A program made the translations under genes and the position numbers. Below, in pieces: positions 1 to 8,244 of a stretch of DNA of 64,000 nt (position 1 is the first letter of the stretch; each line of letters opens with the position of its first letter). The DNA comes from Nitrospiraceae bacterium (GTDB taxonomy: Bacteria; Nitrospirota; Thermodesulfovibrionia; Thermodesulfovibrionales; UBA1546), in contig JAJFTJ010000007.1 in assembly GCA_021373015.1 (NCBI GenBank), forward strand, positions 124,280 to 188,279, read 5' to 3'. The notes below the pieces were generated by a model. The model was not told the origin of the DNA. It ran no database searches and was given only the letters and a program-made list of their open reading frames with translations.

Positions 1-2
1 AT

Positions 3-458
3 CTTCCTTGGTGGGCGGATTTTTTAGGCGCAATTATTCCTATTATCGGATGGATTGCTCTTGCTGTGATTTATGACGTTGTTGAGGACATGGCAGGAGA
101 CCTTTTGGCAGGAGAGATCACAGGTGCTTTTTCAGATCTCTCGCTCTTTCCTTCCACCATACCACAGGTAGGAGGAATGGTCGAAGAAGCTCCGTCTTTC
201 AGCACACGTAATGATGATGTTGAAATAAGACAGGAAGGATTGATTATCCACGGCTCAGTATTTCTGGATGAAGACGTCAGTGTCACAAGTTATCCCCTTG
301 TCGGGAACAAACGCACATGTGAATTGCATTATGCAAACTGCTACTGGGTAACACAGATGTTTGACCACAATAAAAAAGGATTTGGCAGGAGAGAAGATGC
401 CATCAGCATGGGATACAACGGCTGCTGGTATTGCATGAGAGATTATGATACAGGGTAA
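3..458 (+). CDS. C-terminal part of a protein with an Ada-like Cys metal-binding tail (5'-partial)
   Basis: The frame is open to the left edge of the window, so the gene begins upstream; the GTG at 66 is only an internal codon. Residues read from position 3 start with a hydrophobic stretch rich in Ile, Ala and Gly (about 20 residues), suggesting a membrane segment. The last 50 residues have the spacing His-x3-Cys, a Phe-x-x-x-x-x-Ala segment, then Gly-Tyr-x-x-Cys-x-x-Cys. This is the layout of the small Ada-type zinc-binding module found at the ends of many secreted or nuclease-like proteins. The function of the whole protein is unknown. The next gene starts 39 bases downstream with its own ribosome binding site. 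Confidence 0.6.
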   Translation, partial: LPWWADFLGAIIPIIGWIALAVIYDVVEDMAGDLLAGEITGAFSDLSLFPSTIPQVGGMVEEAPSFSTRNDDVEIRQEGLIIHGSVFLDEDVSVTSYPLVGNKRTCELHYANCYWVTQMFDHNKKGFGRREDAISMGYNGCWYCMRDYDTG

Positions 459-497
459 TCATATTAAAAAATACTTTAATTCAACAAAGGAGGAAAA

Positions 498-956
498 ATG
501 GTAAAAAAAACATTTCCTTATCTGCTGTTGTCATTGCTTTTTATGCTGCCTTTTTTAATGGGCGGTATTTGTGACGGAGGCGGCAATGGAGGAGGAACCA
601 CGCCTACAGTGGCAGCAGTGAATTTAAGCGTAAAGTGGCCTTCTGGATTTTCCAATGTTAATTGTACATCACGCTTAATCTGGAATTTTACTCCGGGCAC
701 GCTTACGGGCACAAGCGGCACTTCAACCCCTTTTGCTGTTGACCATAATTACAGCAGTACTTCAGATTCATATGGAGTATGTTATTTTTCTGATCTGATC
801 ACAAACATGAAAGTGGGTACATGGACAATAGCGGTTACTGATGGAGCTTGGGTAACAAGCTGTGTACAGACGTTAGCAGCTGGAACTAATAATCTGAAAT
901 TTACAATAGGAAGGGCTGGATGCACAACAGGGTTAAATCCTTATCCCGGTGGCTGA
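498..956 (+). CDS. Hypothetical secreted protein, possible lipoprotein
   Basis: A 152-residue protein preceded by a strong AGGAGG site (spacing 6). Residues 1-25 form a signal peptide: two Lys, then a long Leu/Phe-rich core ending Gly-Gly-Ile-Cys, followed by a Gly-rich linker (residues 26-35). The Cys could be a lipobox cysteine, but Ile at -1 is not canonical, so lipidation is uncertain. The mature part is Ser/Thr/Gly-rich with three further Cys and looks like a beta-sandwich. I recognise no family. A terminator follows directly. Confidence 0.6.
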   Translation: MVKKTFPYLLLSLLFMLPFLMGGICDGGGNGGGTTPTVAAVNLSVKWPSGFSNVNCTSRLIWNFTPGTLTGTSGTSTPFAVDHNYSSTSDSYGVCYFSDLITNMKVGTWTIAVTDGAWVTSCVQTLAAGTNNLKFTIGRAGCTTGLNPYPGG

Positions 957-983
957 TATAATTTTGAGAAATGATTAATTTTT

Positions 984-1012
984 AAGGGGCAGTTCAAACT
1001 GCCCCTTTTTAT
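984..1012 (+). terminator. Intrinsic terminator
   Basis: A 9-bp perfect stem (984-992 with 999-1007) around the loop TTCAAA, followed by a run of T. It closes the unit holding the secreted protein and sits only 10 bases before the next start codon. Confidence 0.9.
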
Positions 1013-1021
1013 AACTATAAA

Positions 1022-1786
1022 ATGATTCAATATACTCCACAGCCAGTAATATCCTTCAACGATTTTTCTGTTCATATGCACAGCCTTATGCTGTCTTTGG
1101 CAATGATTTCAGTTTATGCAATAACCTTATTGAGAATAAAAAGAAATAAACTCGATTTTCATTTTTTCACATGTCTTTCTGTATGGGTTTTAGCAGGGGC
1201 TTTCATCGGCGCAAGATTGCTTTCTGTTATTTCTCAATATGGTTATTATAAAGACCATTTATTTGAGGTGATCTCTTTACAGAAAGGCGGCAGATCGATC
1301 GGAGGCATCTTAGGAGGATTGGCTGCAGCGACTCTATATTCAAATATAAAAAAACAGAACATATGGAAATATGCAGACCAGGCAGCTCCGGGTATTTTAA
1401 TTGGAATTTTTATTGCGAGAATCGGGTGTTTTTTGAATTGGGATGATGTTGGTCTGCCATGCAATCTAGCATGGTGTATCTCAGTAAATAATGAACCGTC
1501 AAGACATCCATATCAATTATATGAATCAGTGACAGGTTTGTTTTTATCATTGTTTCTTTTTAAGCTTGAACAAAGAAAGTTTTTTGACGGAGGAGTTTTT
1601 TTAATGTTCTGTGTTTTTTATTTTCCAGCCAGATTTTTATTGGAATTCTTGCGCGATTCAAAAAGATATTTCCTTGATTTAACATTTTCACAAATAACAA
1701 TAGGATTCCTTTTTATTGTGGTCAGCGGATTTTTTACTTTTAAAAAAATTAGAATATTGTCTTTTTTTCATTCAAGGAAAACTTAA
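1022..1786 (+). CDS. Lgt-family membrane protein (prolipoprotein diacylglyceryl transferase-like)
   Basis: A 254-residue polytopic membrane protein with about seven hydrophobic segments and the order of motifs seen in Lgt: Gly-Ala-Arg, Gly-Gly-Ile-Leu-Gly-Gly, Ala-Arg-Ile-Gly-Cys-Phe-Leu-Asn and His-Pro-Tyr-Gln-Leu-Tyr-Glu. Lgt transfers diacylglyceryl from phosphatidylglycerol to the lipobox Cys of prolipoproteins. Two positions known to be essential in the E. coli enzyme differ: the His before the Gly-Gly motif is Ile, and the Asn of Arg-Ile-Gly-Asn is Cys. It is therefore more likely an Lgt paralogue with an altered reaction than the housekeeping enzyme. It starts right after a terminator with little room for a leader. 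Confidence 0.7.
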   Translation: MIQYTPQPVISFNDFSVHMHSLMLSLAMISVYAITLLRIKRNKLDFHFFTCLSVWVLAGAFIGARLLSVISQYGYYKDHLFEVISLQKGGRSIGGILGGLAAATLYSNIKKQNIWKYADQAAPGILIGIFIARIGCFLNWDDVGLPCNLAWCISVNNEPSRHPYQLYESVTGLFLSLFLFKLEQRKFFDGGVFLMFCVFYFPARFLLEFLRDSKRYFLDLTFSQITIGFLFIVVSGFFTFKKIRILSFFHSRKT

Positions 1787-1828
1787 TGAGATCAATCAAC
1801 ATTTTTCCTGTCAAAATCCGCTAACTCA

Positions 1829-1858
1829 TTGACACTATTAAATTTTTCCTGATATACT
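1829..1858 (+). promoter_or_regulatory. Sigma-70-type promoter for glgC and the che operon
   Basis: TTGACA at 1829-1834, an 18-base spacer, and TATACT at 1853-1858. This is a near-consensus housekeeping promoter in the gap before glgC. Because glgC overlaps the next gene and the following genes are tightly spaced, it may feed a large part of the chemosensory operon. Confidence 0.75.
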
Positions 1859-1906
1859 TTATTCAACTATCCCTAGAATGGAGGCAGAGCTCGCTCTGAT
1901 GTTCTT

Positions 1907-3154
1907 ATGGTTCAAGGGAAAAAAGAGAGGCTGACGAAAAATATGCTTGCTCTTATCCTTGCCGGAGGCAAAGGAGAGAGACTGCATCCCCTCACAATTC
2001 ACAGGGCAAAACCTGCTGTTCCTTTTGGGGGGAAATACAGAATCATTGATTTTACATTAAGCAACTGCGTCAATTCAAACATCAGGAAAATAGCAGTATT
2101 AACACAGTATAAATCGCTTTCCCTGAACAAGCATCTTGCACTAGGATGGGAAAAACTTTTTAATCCTGAACTGGACGAATTTATCATCTCAGTGCCTCCT
2201 CAAAAGCGTGTTGATGAAAGATGGTATGAAGGCACAGCAGATGCTGTTTATCAAAATATTTATCTTATTGAGAAGGAAAAGCCTGCTTATCTGTTGATAC
2301 TTTCAGGAGATCATATTTACAAGATGGATTATTTTGAGATGTTTGACTGGCATCTTTCCAATGACGCGGTTGGCACGATTGCTGCGATAGAGATTGACAG
2401 AAAAAAAGCATCCTCTTACGGAGTAATCGAAATAGATAAACATTCTAGAATAATTGGATTTGAGGAAAAACCTAAAGACCCCAAACCCATGCCTGGGGAT
2501 AAAAATCAGTCACTTATATCTATGGGAGTTTATCTTTTTAATACAAAGGAAATGCTGGCAGGTCTCAAAAGCGATTCGCTTCGTTCAACAGTGCACGATT
2601 TTGGCAGGAATATAATCCCCGATATGATTTCTACCGGCAAACTGTATGCCTATAATTTCAGGGATGCTAATAAAAAAAAGGCAAAATATTGGAGGGATGT
2701 TGGCGCAGTTGATGAATACTGGGAAGCAAACATGGATATAGCTAATGTCGATCCACTGTTCAATTTATATGATAGAGACTGGCCGATAAGAACTTATCAG
2801 CCGCAGGCTCCGCCTGCAAAGTTTGTTTTTGCTCAGGAGTATAAGGGTGGAAGACTCGGAATAGCGCTGGATTCAATTATATGCAGCGGCTGTATAATAA
2901 GCGGAGGAAGGGTGCAAAACTCTGTGCTTTCACCTAATGTAAGGATTAATAGCTGGGCTGATGTAAAGGAATCAGTTCTTATGGAGAATGTTGAGATAGG
3001 CAGAAATTGCAGGATAAAAAGGGCTATAATTGACAAGGATGTGTGTGTGCCTGAAGGAACTGTAATTGGATATGATATTGAAGCTGATAAGAAAAAATTT
3101 CATGTCAGCCCGAAAGGAATAGTGGTTATCCCAAAAGGTGTAGAGATAAAATGA
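1907..3154 (+). CDS. glgC: Glucose-1-phosphate adenylyltransferase (ADP-glucose pyrophosphorylase)
   Basis: Makes ADP-glucose from glucose-1-phosphate and ATP, the committed step of bacterial glycogen synthesis. The 415-residue protein has the N-terminal nucleotidyltransferase signature Leu-Ala-Gly-Gly-x-Gly-x-Arg-Leu, the Lys-Pro-Ala-Val-x-Phe-Gly-Gly-Lys motif, the Ser-Gly-Asp-His-Ile-Tyr motif, Tyr-Trp-Arg-Asp-Val-Gly, and a C-terminal left-handed beta-helix, all as in E. coli GlgC. The start could be the ATG at 1943, which follows a weak AGAGAGG site and drops 12 residues. The stop overlaps the next start by 4 bases. No other glycogen gene is adjacent, although GH57 and pgi lie elsewhere in the window. 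Confidence 0.95.
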   Translation: MVQGKKERLTKNMLALILAGGKGERLHPLTIHRAKPAVPFGGKYRIIDFTLSNCVNSNIRKIAVLTQYKSLSLNKHLALGWEKLFNPELDEFIISVPPQKRVDERWYEGTADAVYQNIYLIEKEKPAYLLILSGDHIYKMDYFEMFDWHLSNDAVGTIAAIEIDRKKASSYGVIEIDKHSRIIGFEEKPKDPKPMPGDKNQSLISMGVYLFNTKEMLAGLKSDSLRSTVHDFGRNIIPDMISTGKLYAYNFRDANKKKAKYWRDVGAVDEYWEANMDIANVDPLFNLYDRDWPIRTYQPQAPPAKFVFAQEYKGGRLGIALDSIICSGCIISGGRVQNSVLSPNVRINSWADVKESVLMENVEIGRNCRIKRAIIDKDVCVPEGTVIGYDIEADKKKFHVSPKGIVVIPKGVEIK

Positions 3155-4287
3155 GTCTTGTAGGAAGGCTCGAAGATCTTGCTTTATCTGATATTTTTCA
3201 GATATTAAGTATTGGCAAGAAAACAGGAATGCTTCTTATTAACGGCACAGCAGGCAGTGCTGTTATTGTTTTTAAAAATGGACTTGTTGTAAAAGCAGAG
3301 GCCACTACACTTGACGGCACTCTCGGCCATGATTTAATGTACAGCGGACTTATTGATGAGGAAGCCCTTAATAGATCTCTTGTTGTAAAAAAAAACCTGC
3401 CGGACAAATCTATTGCTGACATACTCGTCGAGCTTGGATCAGTAAGCAAGGATATTCTTGAAAAAGCCGCCAAAAAGAGGATCGAGAGAGTAGTTTGCCA
3501 GCTTTTGCTCTGGGAAGACGGAGATTTCCAGTTTGAACTTGATGACCTTGACATAAAAGGCAAGATAGAGATTGAAGATTCAGGATGGGAAGTTGCCAAA
3601 GGAATGAGTCCTGAATATTTATTGATGGAAGGTGCAAGAACCCATGATGAATCTTCCAAACAAGACATATCATTCACAGAAGAAGAGATAACTGACGAGA
3701 AAAAGGAAGAGACGGAATGGGACGCTGACTGGGGGATGGAACAGCCTGTTCCTGAAAGGAAAGATATTTCAGCGCTTATGGCTCTTACACAGGAGCTTAG
3801 ATTCCCGAATTCCAGTTCAGAGATAACACTCTTGATACTGAGATTTGCAAGCGACATGTTTCAAAGAGGAGTGCTTTTTATGTCCAGTCAGGATGAAATA
3901 ATTGGTCTTGGTCAATTCGGACTCGATATAGACAAGGCAGATGAAAAAGTAAGGGCGCTTAGGCTTATTTTGGAAGCAAGTCCGCTTTTCTCAAAAGTTG
4001 TCAAAGATAGAAATGTTTATAAAGGCCATTTGGAAAAAGACAATATAACTGAGTTTGTAATGAAAGAATTCGGAGGCGGCTGGCCTGTTGAGGTGGTTAT
4101 CTTTCCTGTAGTTGCCGAAGGGAAAACAGTTGCAGTCCTTTATTGTGACAATCTTCCTAAATCTGACGGTATAGGTAATACAGAAGGTCTTGAGATATTT
4201 GTTACTCAGGCAGGACTCGCACTGGAAAAATCACTCTTGCAGAGAAGATTACAGGATATGCAGAAAAATAATGGCAATAAAGGGTAA
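3151..4287 (+). CDS. PATAN (DUF4388) domain protein with C-terminal GAF-like domain
   Basis: A 378-residue cytoplasmic protein. Residues 1 to about 110 match the PATAN/DUF4388 domain (Gly-Arg-Leu-x-Asp-Leu, then the Asp-Ile-Phe-Gln-Ile-Leu helix and the Lys-x-Gly-x-Leu strand). An acidic linker follows (about 165-205), then a region resembling a GAF domain to the end. PATAN proteins commonly work beside response regulators in signalling and twitching-motility systems. The ATG overlaps the glgC stop (ATGA), so translation is coupled to glgC, and cheY, cheA and cheW genes follow. I infer a chemosensory output or adaptor role. Confidence 0.75.
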   Translation: MSLVGRLEDLALSDIFQILSIGKKTGMLLINGTAGSAVIVFKNGLVVKAEATTLDGTLGHDLMYSGLIDEEALNRSLVVKKNLPDKSIADILVELGSVSKDILEKAAKKRIERVVCQLLLWEDGDFQFELDDLDIKGKIEIEDSGWEVAKGMSPEYLLMEGARTHDESSKQDISFTEEEITDEKKEETEWDADWGMEQPVPERKDISALMALTQELRFPNSSSEITLLILRFASDMFQRGVLFMSSQDEIIGLGQFGLDIDKADEKVRALRLILEASPLFSKVVKDRNVYKGHLEKDNITEFVMKEFGGGWPVEVVIFPVVAEGKTVAVLYCDNLPKSDGIGNTEGLEIFVTQAGLALEKSLLQRRLQDMQKNNGNKG

Positions 4288-4373
4288 AATTTGTAGGTTG
4301 AATAATAATTAATTATGGTTTTTACATATTATTTGATAGAATTTAAATACAAACTGTATCGAAAGAGGTATAT

Positions 4374-4742
4374 GTGAAATCTATACTTATAGTAGAAGAT
4401 TCAGCAACAACCAGGTCATTGATAAAAGCTGTGATAGAAGAGCTTGGTGATTTTAATATTGTCGAGGCTCCTACTGGATTCGATGCAATAAAACTTCTTC
4501 CTTTGCAAAAATTCGATCTTATATTAACTGACATAAACATGCCTGATATTAACGGTCTTGAGCTCATTAATTTTATTAAAGGAAATGAAAGATACAGTCA
4601 TATTCCTTTAGTAATAGTCACAACTGAACGAAGTGATGAAGACAGGAAAAGAGGAATAGCGCTTGGCGCAAGCGCTTATATAACAAAGCCGTTTAAGGCA
4701 GCTGAGCTTCATGAAATTGTAAGAAAAACGTTAAATGTATGA
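4374..4742 (+). CDS. CheY-like response regulator (first copy)
   Basis: A stand-alone 122-residue receiver domain. It has the acidic pair Glu8-Asp9, phosphoacceptor Asp53 in Leu-Thr-Asp-Ile-Asn-Met-Pro, the switch Thr-Thr, and Lys in Ile-Thr-Lys-Pro-Phe. The start is GTG, chosen because GAAAGAGG lies 5 bases upstream; the overlapping ATG at 4372 runs into a stop at once. The stop overlaps the cheA start by 4 bases, so this is the likely direct phosphoryl acceptor of that kinase. It has no DNA-binding domain. Confidence 0.9.
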   Translation: MKSILIVEDSATTRSLIKAVIEELGDFNIVEAPTGFDAIKLLPLQKFDLILTDINMPDINGLELINFIKGNERYSHIPLVIVTTERSDEDRKRGIALGASAYITKPFKAAELHEIVRKTLNV

Positions 4743-6706
4743 GTTCAACAAAGAACGATTTCATAGCAGAGGCAGAAGACCTACTAGAAGAGGCCGGAAG
4801 GCTGATACTCGAGATACAGGATACATATCAAACAGGCCTCAATCCTGATAATGTAAACGGATTATTCCGAGCAATACATACACTCAAAGGTATATCGGGT
4901 GTTTTTGGTCAGCAGTCAATTTCAGAACTAAGCCACAGTTTCGAATCACTTCTGGATGATATCAGACTTGGCAAGATCGAAATCTCTGAAGAAGCCGTAA
5001 GATTTCTCTTCAGCAATATGGATATTCTCAGATCTCTTATCAGCGGACTTACCGAAGGCAAACAGCAGGATGTTTCAGGTCATATAAAAAGCATCGAGGT
5101 TTTTAAAAATTCGCAAAAGGGGACAACAAAAGGACCTGAACTCAAGGGGCTTATTGATGAATCACTTTTAATGGTTCTTTCAGAATATGAAGAAGCAAGG
5201 CTTAAGGTGAATCTGCAGGAAGGCAAAGGTATTTATATTGCAAAGGCAATCTTTGTTATAGACGGTTTTGATAAAGAGTTGGAGCTGATTACTCAAAAAA
5301 TAAAATCAAAAGGAGAGTTGGTATCAACTCTTCCGACTTCATCGGATATTCCGCCTGATTCCATAGGTTTTAATCTTATGTTTGGCAGCGCTTATACTGT
5401 TGAAAAACTGAAGGAAGAAATAAATGTTGATATTGATGTCCTTATCCCTTCAAAAAAAGCTCTTGAACCAATTTCTGCCATTCAAAAGCCTCAGGAAACC
5501 GTGCTTAAAAGTGCAACTACAACAGTGAGAGTTGACATAGAAAAACTGGATAGAATTCTCAATACGATTGGAGAGCTTACGCTTGCTAAAGGAGCGATTA
5601 AAAGGATTAACGACGAATTAACTAACTTGTATGGACGCACACGTGTAGTCAATGATGTTTTCAAGATTTACCAGACGCTTGAGAAAAGGCTGGCAGAGCT
5701 GCAGTCCCAGGTGCTTGAGATAAGGATGGTCACAATAGGACAGATATTCTCGAGACTTTCTCAGGTAATCAGAAAATACTCAAGAGAGATTAACAAAAAA
5801 ATAGAACTTGTCATGTATGGTGAAGATACCGAGATTGACAAATATATTGCTGAAGAAGTCGTTGATCCTCTTATGCACATTGTTAAGAATTCGATTGATC
5901 ATGGCATAGAGCCCGAAACTGAGAGGATAAAAAAAGGCAAGAGAGATGTAGGCACGATTATTTTAAAGGCATCACAGCGCGGTAATCATGTTGTTATTGA
6001 AGTTAAGGATGACGGCGGAGGCATTGATGTTGAGAGAGTAAAGAACAAGGCAATAGCACTAGGACTTATAAACAAAGACGACCAGCTTGATGAAAACAGT
6101 ATTATCGATATTATATTTACTCCTGGGTTCAGCACAAAAGATACAGCAACTGAGATTTCCGGCCGTGGTGTCGGGATGGATGTCGTAAGAAATAAGCTTA
6201 CCGCTATCGGAGGATATGCAGAGATAGAAACAGAAAAAGACAAGGGAACAGTTATTATTCTTACTATTCCTATTACTCTTGCAATCGTAAAGTCATTGCT
6301 CATAAGAGTTGGCGAAATGAAATATGCCATTCCTCTAACCTCGATTGTAGAGACTGTCTCTATTTCAAGGAATGAACTTCAGACAGTAGAGGGGAAGGAA
6401 GTCTATAACCTCAGAGGTGAAATGCTTCCGATTACTAATATTGCAAGGATGTTCAATATCAAGGAGAGCGATTCAGATAAAGTATTCATTGTTGTGATAG
6501 AGGTGGGCAATAGAAAATACGGTTTGATAGTTGATGAACTTTTCGGACAGCATGAGATAGTAATAAAATCACTTGGAGGATATTTTGAGGGCCATAGGGG
6601 ATTTGCAGGTGCAGCAGAGATTGGCAAACATGAAGTTGTGCTGGTAATAGATGTCGATGCACTTATAGCAGCATCGGTAATCAAACAAAAGACGAAATCT
6701 TCATAA
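4739..6706 (+). CDS. cheA: Chemotaxis histidine kinase CheA
   Basis: A 655-residue kinase with a full CheA layout. An Hpt domain at the N terminus carries phosphorylatable His47 in Ala-Ile-His-Thr-Leu-Lys-Gly. A divergent linker region follows (about 110-260), then the dimerisation segment, a HATPase_c domain with N box (Lys-Asn-Ser-Ile-Asp-His-Gly), G1 box (Asp-Asp-Gly-Gly-Gly-Ile) and G2 box (Gly-Arg-Gly-Val-Gly-Met-Asp), and a C-terminal CheW-like domain. It autophosphorylates under receptor control and passes phosphate to the CheY proteins and CheB encoded in the same operon. ATGA overlap with the upstream cheY. Confidence 0.96.
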   Translation: MSSTKNDFIAEAEDLLEEAGRLILEIQDTYQTGLNPDNVNGLFRAIHTLKGISGVFGQQSISELSHSFESLLDDIRLGKIEISEEAVRFLFSNMDILRSLISGLTEGKQQDVSGHIKSIEVFKNSQKGTTKGPELKGLIDESLLMVLSEYEEARLKVNLQEGKGIYIAKAIFVIDGFDKELELITQKIKSKGELVSTLPTSSDIPPDSIGFNLMFGSAYTVEKLKEEINVDIDVLIPSKKALEPISAIQKPQETVLKSATTTVRVDIEKLDRILNTIGELTLAKGAIKRINDELTNLYGRTRVVNDVFKIYQTLEKRLAELQSQVLEIRMVTIGQIFSRLSQVIRKYSREINKKIELVMYGEDTEIDKYIAEEVVDPLMHIVKNSIDHGIEPETERIKKGKRDVGTIILKASQRGNHVVIEVKDDGGGIDVERVKNKAIALGLINKDDQLDENSIIDIIFTPGFSTKDTATEISGRGVGMDVVRNKLTAIGGYAEIETEKDKGTVIILTIPITLAIVKSLLIRVGEMKYAIPLTSIVETVSISRNELQTVEGKEVYNLRGEMLPITNIARMFNIKESDSDKVFIVVIEVGNRKYGLIVDELFGQHEIVIKSLGGYFEGHRGFAGAAEIGKHEVVLVIDVDALIAASVIKQKTKSS

Positions 6707-6737
6707 CAAACTATTAAGAAAAAGGCGGTATCTGAAG

Positions 6738-7550
6738 ATGTATGAGCAGTTTTATGGTTTAAAGATCAAGCCATTTACAAAGACACCAGATCCGCGCTTT
6801 TTGTATTTAAGCAGGAAACATGAAGAAGCTCTTGCAAGACTCCAGTATGCCGTTGAGGAAAAAGAGTTTGTACTGCTTACAGGAGATATTGGATGCGGGA
6901 AAACTACACTTACGCGTGCGCTCATCGATTCATTGGATGAAAAGCACAAAGTTGTGCTTGTTATAAACCCTAGGCTTACGCCGTCGCAGTTTATCAGAAC
7001 AGTAGCAAAACGTTTTGAAATTGATATTACATCAAATTCTAAAGATGATATGCTTGATTCCATCTATTCAAAAGTTTATGGGTATTATAAGGATGGAATT
7101 GTCCCTGTAATAATTATTGATGAGGCTCAGCTCATTCCAAGCAAAGAGACATTTGAAGAGATAAGACTTTTAACAAATTTTCAGCTTGATGATACAAATC
7201 TTCTCAGCCTTATACTTGTTGGGCAGACTGATTTAAATAAGAGACTTAGTCATAGATCATATCTTCCGCTGAAGCAGAGAATTGGTCTTTTTTACCATTT
7301 AAGTCCTATCGATAAAGATGAACTAAAAGGTTATATAGAATACAGATTGAAGATCGGAGGCAGGGAAGACGCTCTTTTTACAAATGAGGCATTGGAAGCT
7401 CTTTATTTATATTCTTCGGGTGTCCCCAGGGTAATAAACAGTCTGGCAACATCAGCAATGCTATGCGGGCTTGACCGTGAAAGTTCTATTATAGAAGACA
7501 ATATAATCAGGGAGGCAGCACAGGAGCTGGGATTAAATGGATATAGCTAA
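6738..7550 (+). CDS. ExeA/GspA-like AAA ATPase in the chemosensory operon
   Basis: A 270-residue P-loop ATPase. The N terminus (Tyr-Gly-Leu-x-x-x-Pro-Phe-x-x-x-Pro-Asp) is typical of the ExeA/GspA and type IV pilus-associated AAA_22 family. Walker A is Gly-Asp-Ile-Gly-Cys-Gly-Lys-Thr-Thr and Walker B is Ile-Ile-Ile-Asp-Glu-Ala-Gln. Unlike ExeA it has neither a transmembrane segment nor a C-terminal peptidoglycan-binding domain. Its last codons overlap the following CheW gene. Such ATPases organise secretion or polar complexes; a role in positioning the array or linking it to pili is inference. Confidence 0.8.
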   Translation: MYEQFYGLKIKPFTKTPDPRFLYLSRKHEEALARLQYAVEEKEFVLLTGDIGCGKTTLTRALIDSLDEKHKVVLVINPRLTPSQFIRTVAKRFEIDITSNSKDDMLDSIYSKVYGYYKDGIVPVIIIDEAQLIPSKETFEEIRLLTNFQLDDTNLLSLILVGQTDLNKRLSHRSYLPLKQRIGLFYHLSPIDKDELKGYIEYRLKIGGREDALFTNEALEALYLYSSGVPRVINSLATSAMLCGLDRESSIIEDNIIREAAQELGLNGYS

Positions 7551-8223
7551 GATCAGAAAAAAACTTAAAGAATCCAAGAAAGATACAAACAAGGTATCTG
7601 AGCCTGAAAAACAGCAAGAGATATCAAAAGAGATTTCTGCACCCATAAAAACGGAATCAACCGATGATCATGTATTCTCTCAAGAAACAGTGTCTGTACA
7701 AGCTTTTTCTTCTGATATAAAAGAAAAAAAAGCATCTGCTGAAAATAAAAATATAAAGTCTGTTGAAATAGAGGAGAATGAGGAGGCAATTGTCGAACTT
7801 CTGACATTCGATCTCTCCAAGGAAGAGTTTGCATTCAGGGTTTCTGATGTTGAAGAAATACTGCGTTCCCAGAGAATTACGCATGTTCCAAAAGTTCCTG
7901 CTTTTATAATTGGTATAACATCACTAAGAGGAAAGATGATCCCTGTTGTTGAGCTCAGAAAAAGATTATCCATAGAAGGCAATAATTCTGTCAGCAGAAA
8001 AAAGATTTTGATACTTAAAGGCGGGAAGGGCCATTTTGGCGTTCTTATTGATAAAGTGAAGAATGTTATAAGAATTCGGCCTTCTGAAATTGACGAGCCG
8101 CCGCCGCACCTCTCAGAAGATGAGCAGATGTTCATTGAGGGAGTTGTACTTAATCAGGGCAGATTCATATCAATAATACGTATGTCAGAAATAATTGACG
8201 GATTAAAAAATCTTATAAAATAA
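7537..8223 (+). CDS. CheW-domain coupling protein with long charged N-terminal extension
   Basis: A 228-residue protein. Residues 1 to about 85 are Lys/Glu/Ser-rich and probably disordered. Residues 87-225 form a CheW domain, with Val-Glu-Glu-Ile, the Val-Pro-Phe-like strand Val-Pro-Lys-Val-Pro-Ala, and Gly-Ile-x-x-Leu-Arg-Gly-x-Met-Ile-Pro-Val. CheW couples receptors to CheA. It overlaps the end of the AAA ATPase gene by 14 bases. This is one of two CheW genes in the operon; the extension distinguishes it from the compact copy at 10362. Confidence 0.88.
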   Translation: MDIAKIRKKLKESKKDTNKVSEPEKQQEISKEISAPIKTESTDDHVFSQETVSVQAFSSDIKEKKASAENKNIKSVEIEENEEAIVELLTFDLSKEEFAFRVSDVEEILRSQRITHVPKVPAFIIGITSLRGKMIPVVELRKRLSIEGNNSVSRKKILILKGGKGHFGVLIDKVKNVIRIRPSEIDEPPPHLSEDEQMFIEGVVLNQGRFISIIRMSEIIDGLKNLIK

Positions 8224-8244
8224 AAATATCAGGCAGGAGGATTT

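Noticed and set aside
3198..3857. 219-codon minus-strand frame opposite the PATAN gene
   Set aside because: It is a shadow of a well-supported plus-strand gene, rich in Ser with no domain, and has no ribosome site of its own.
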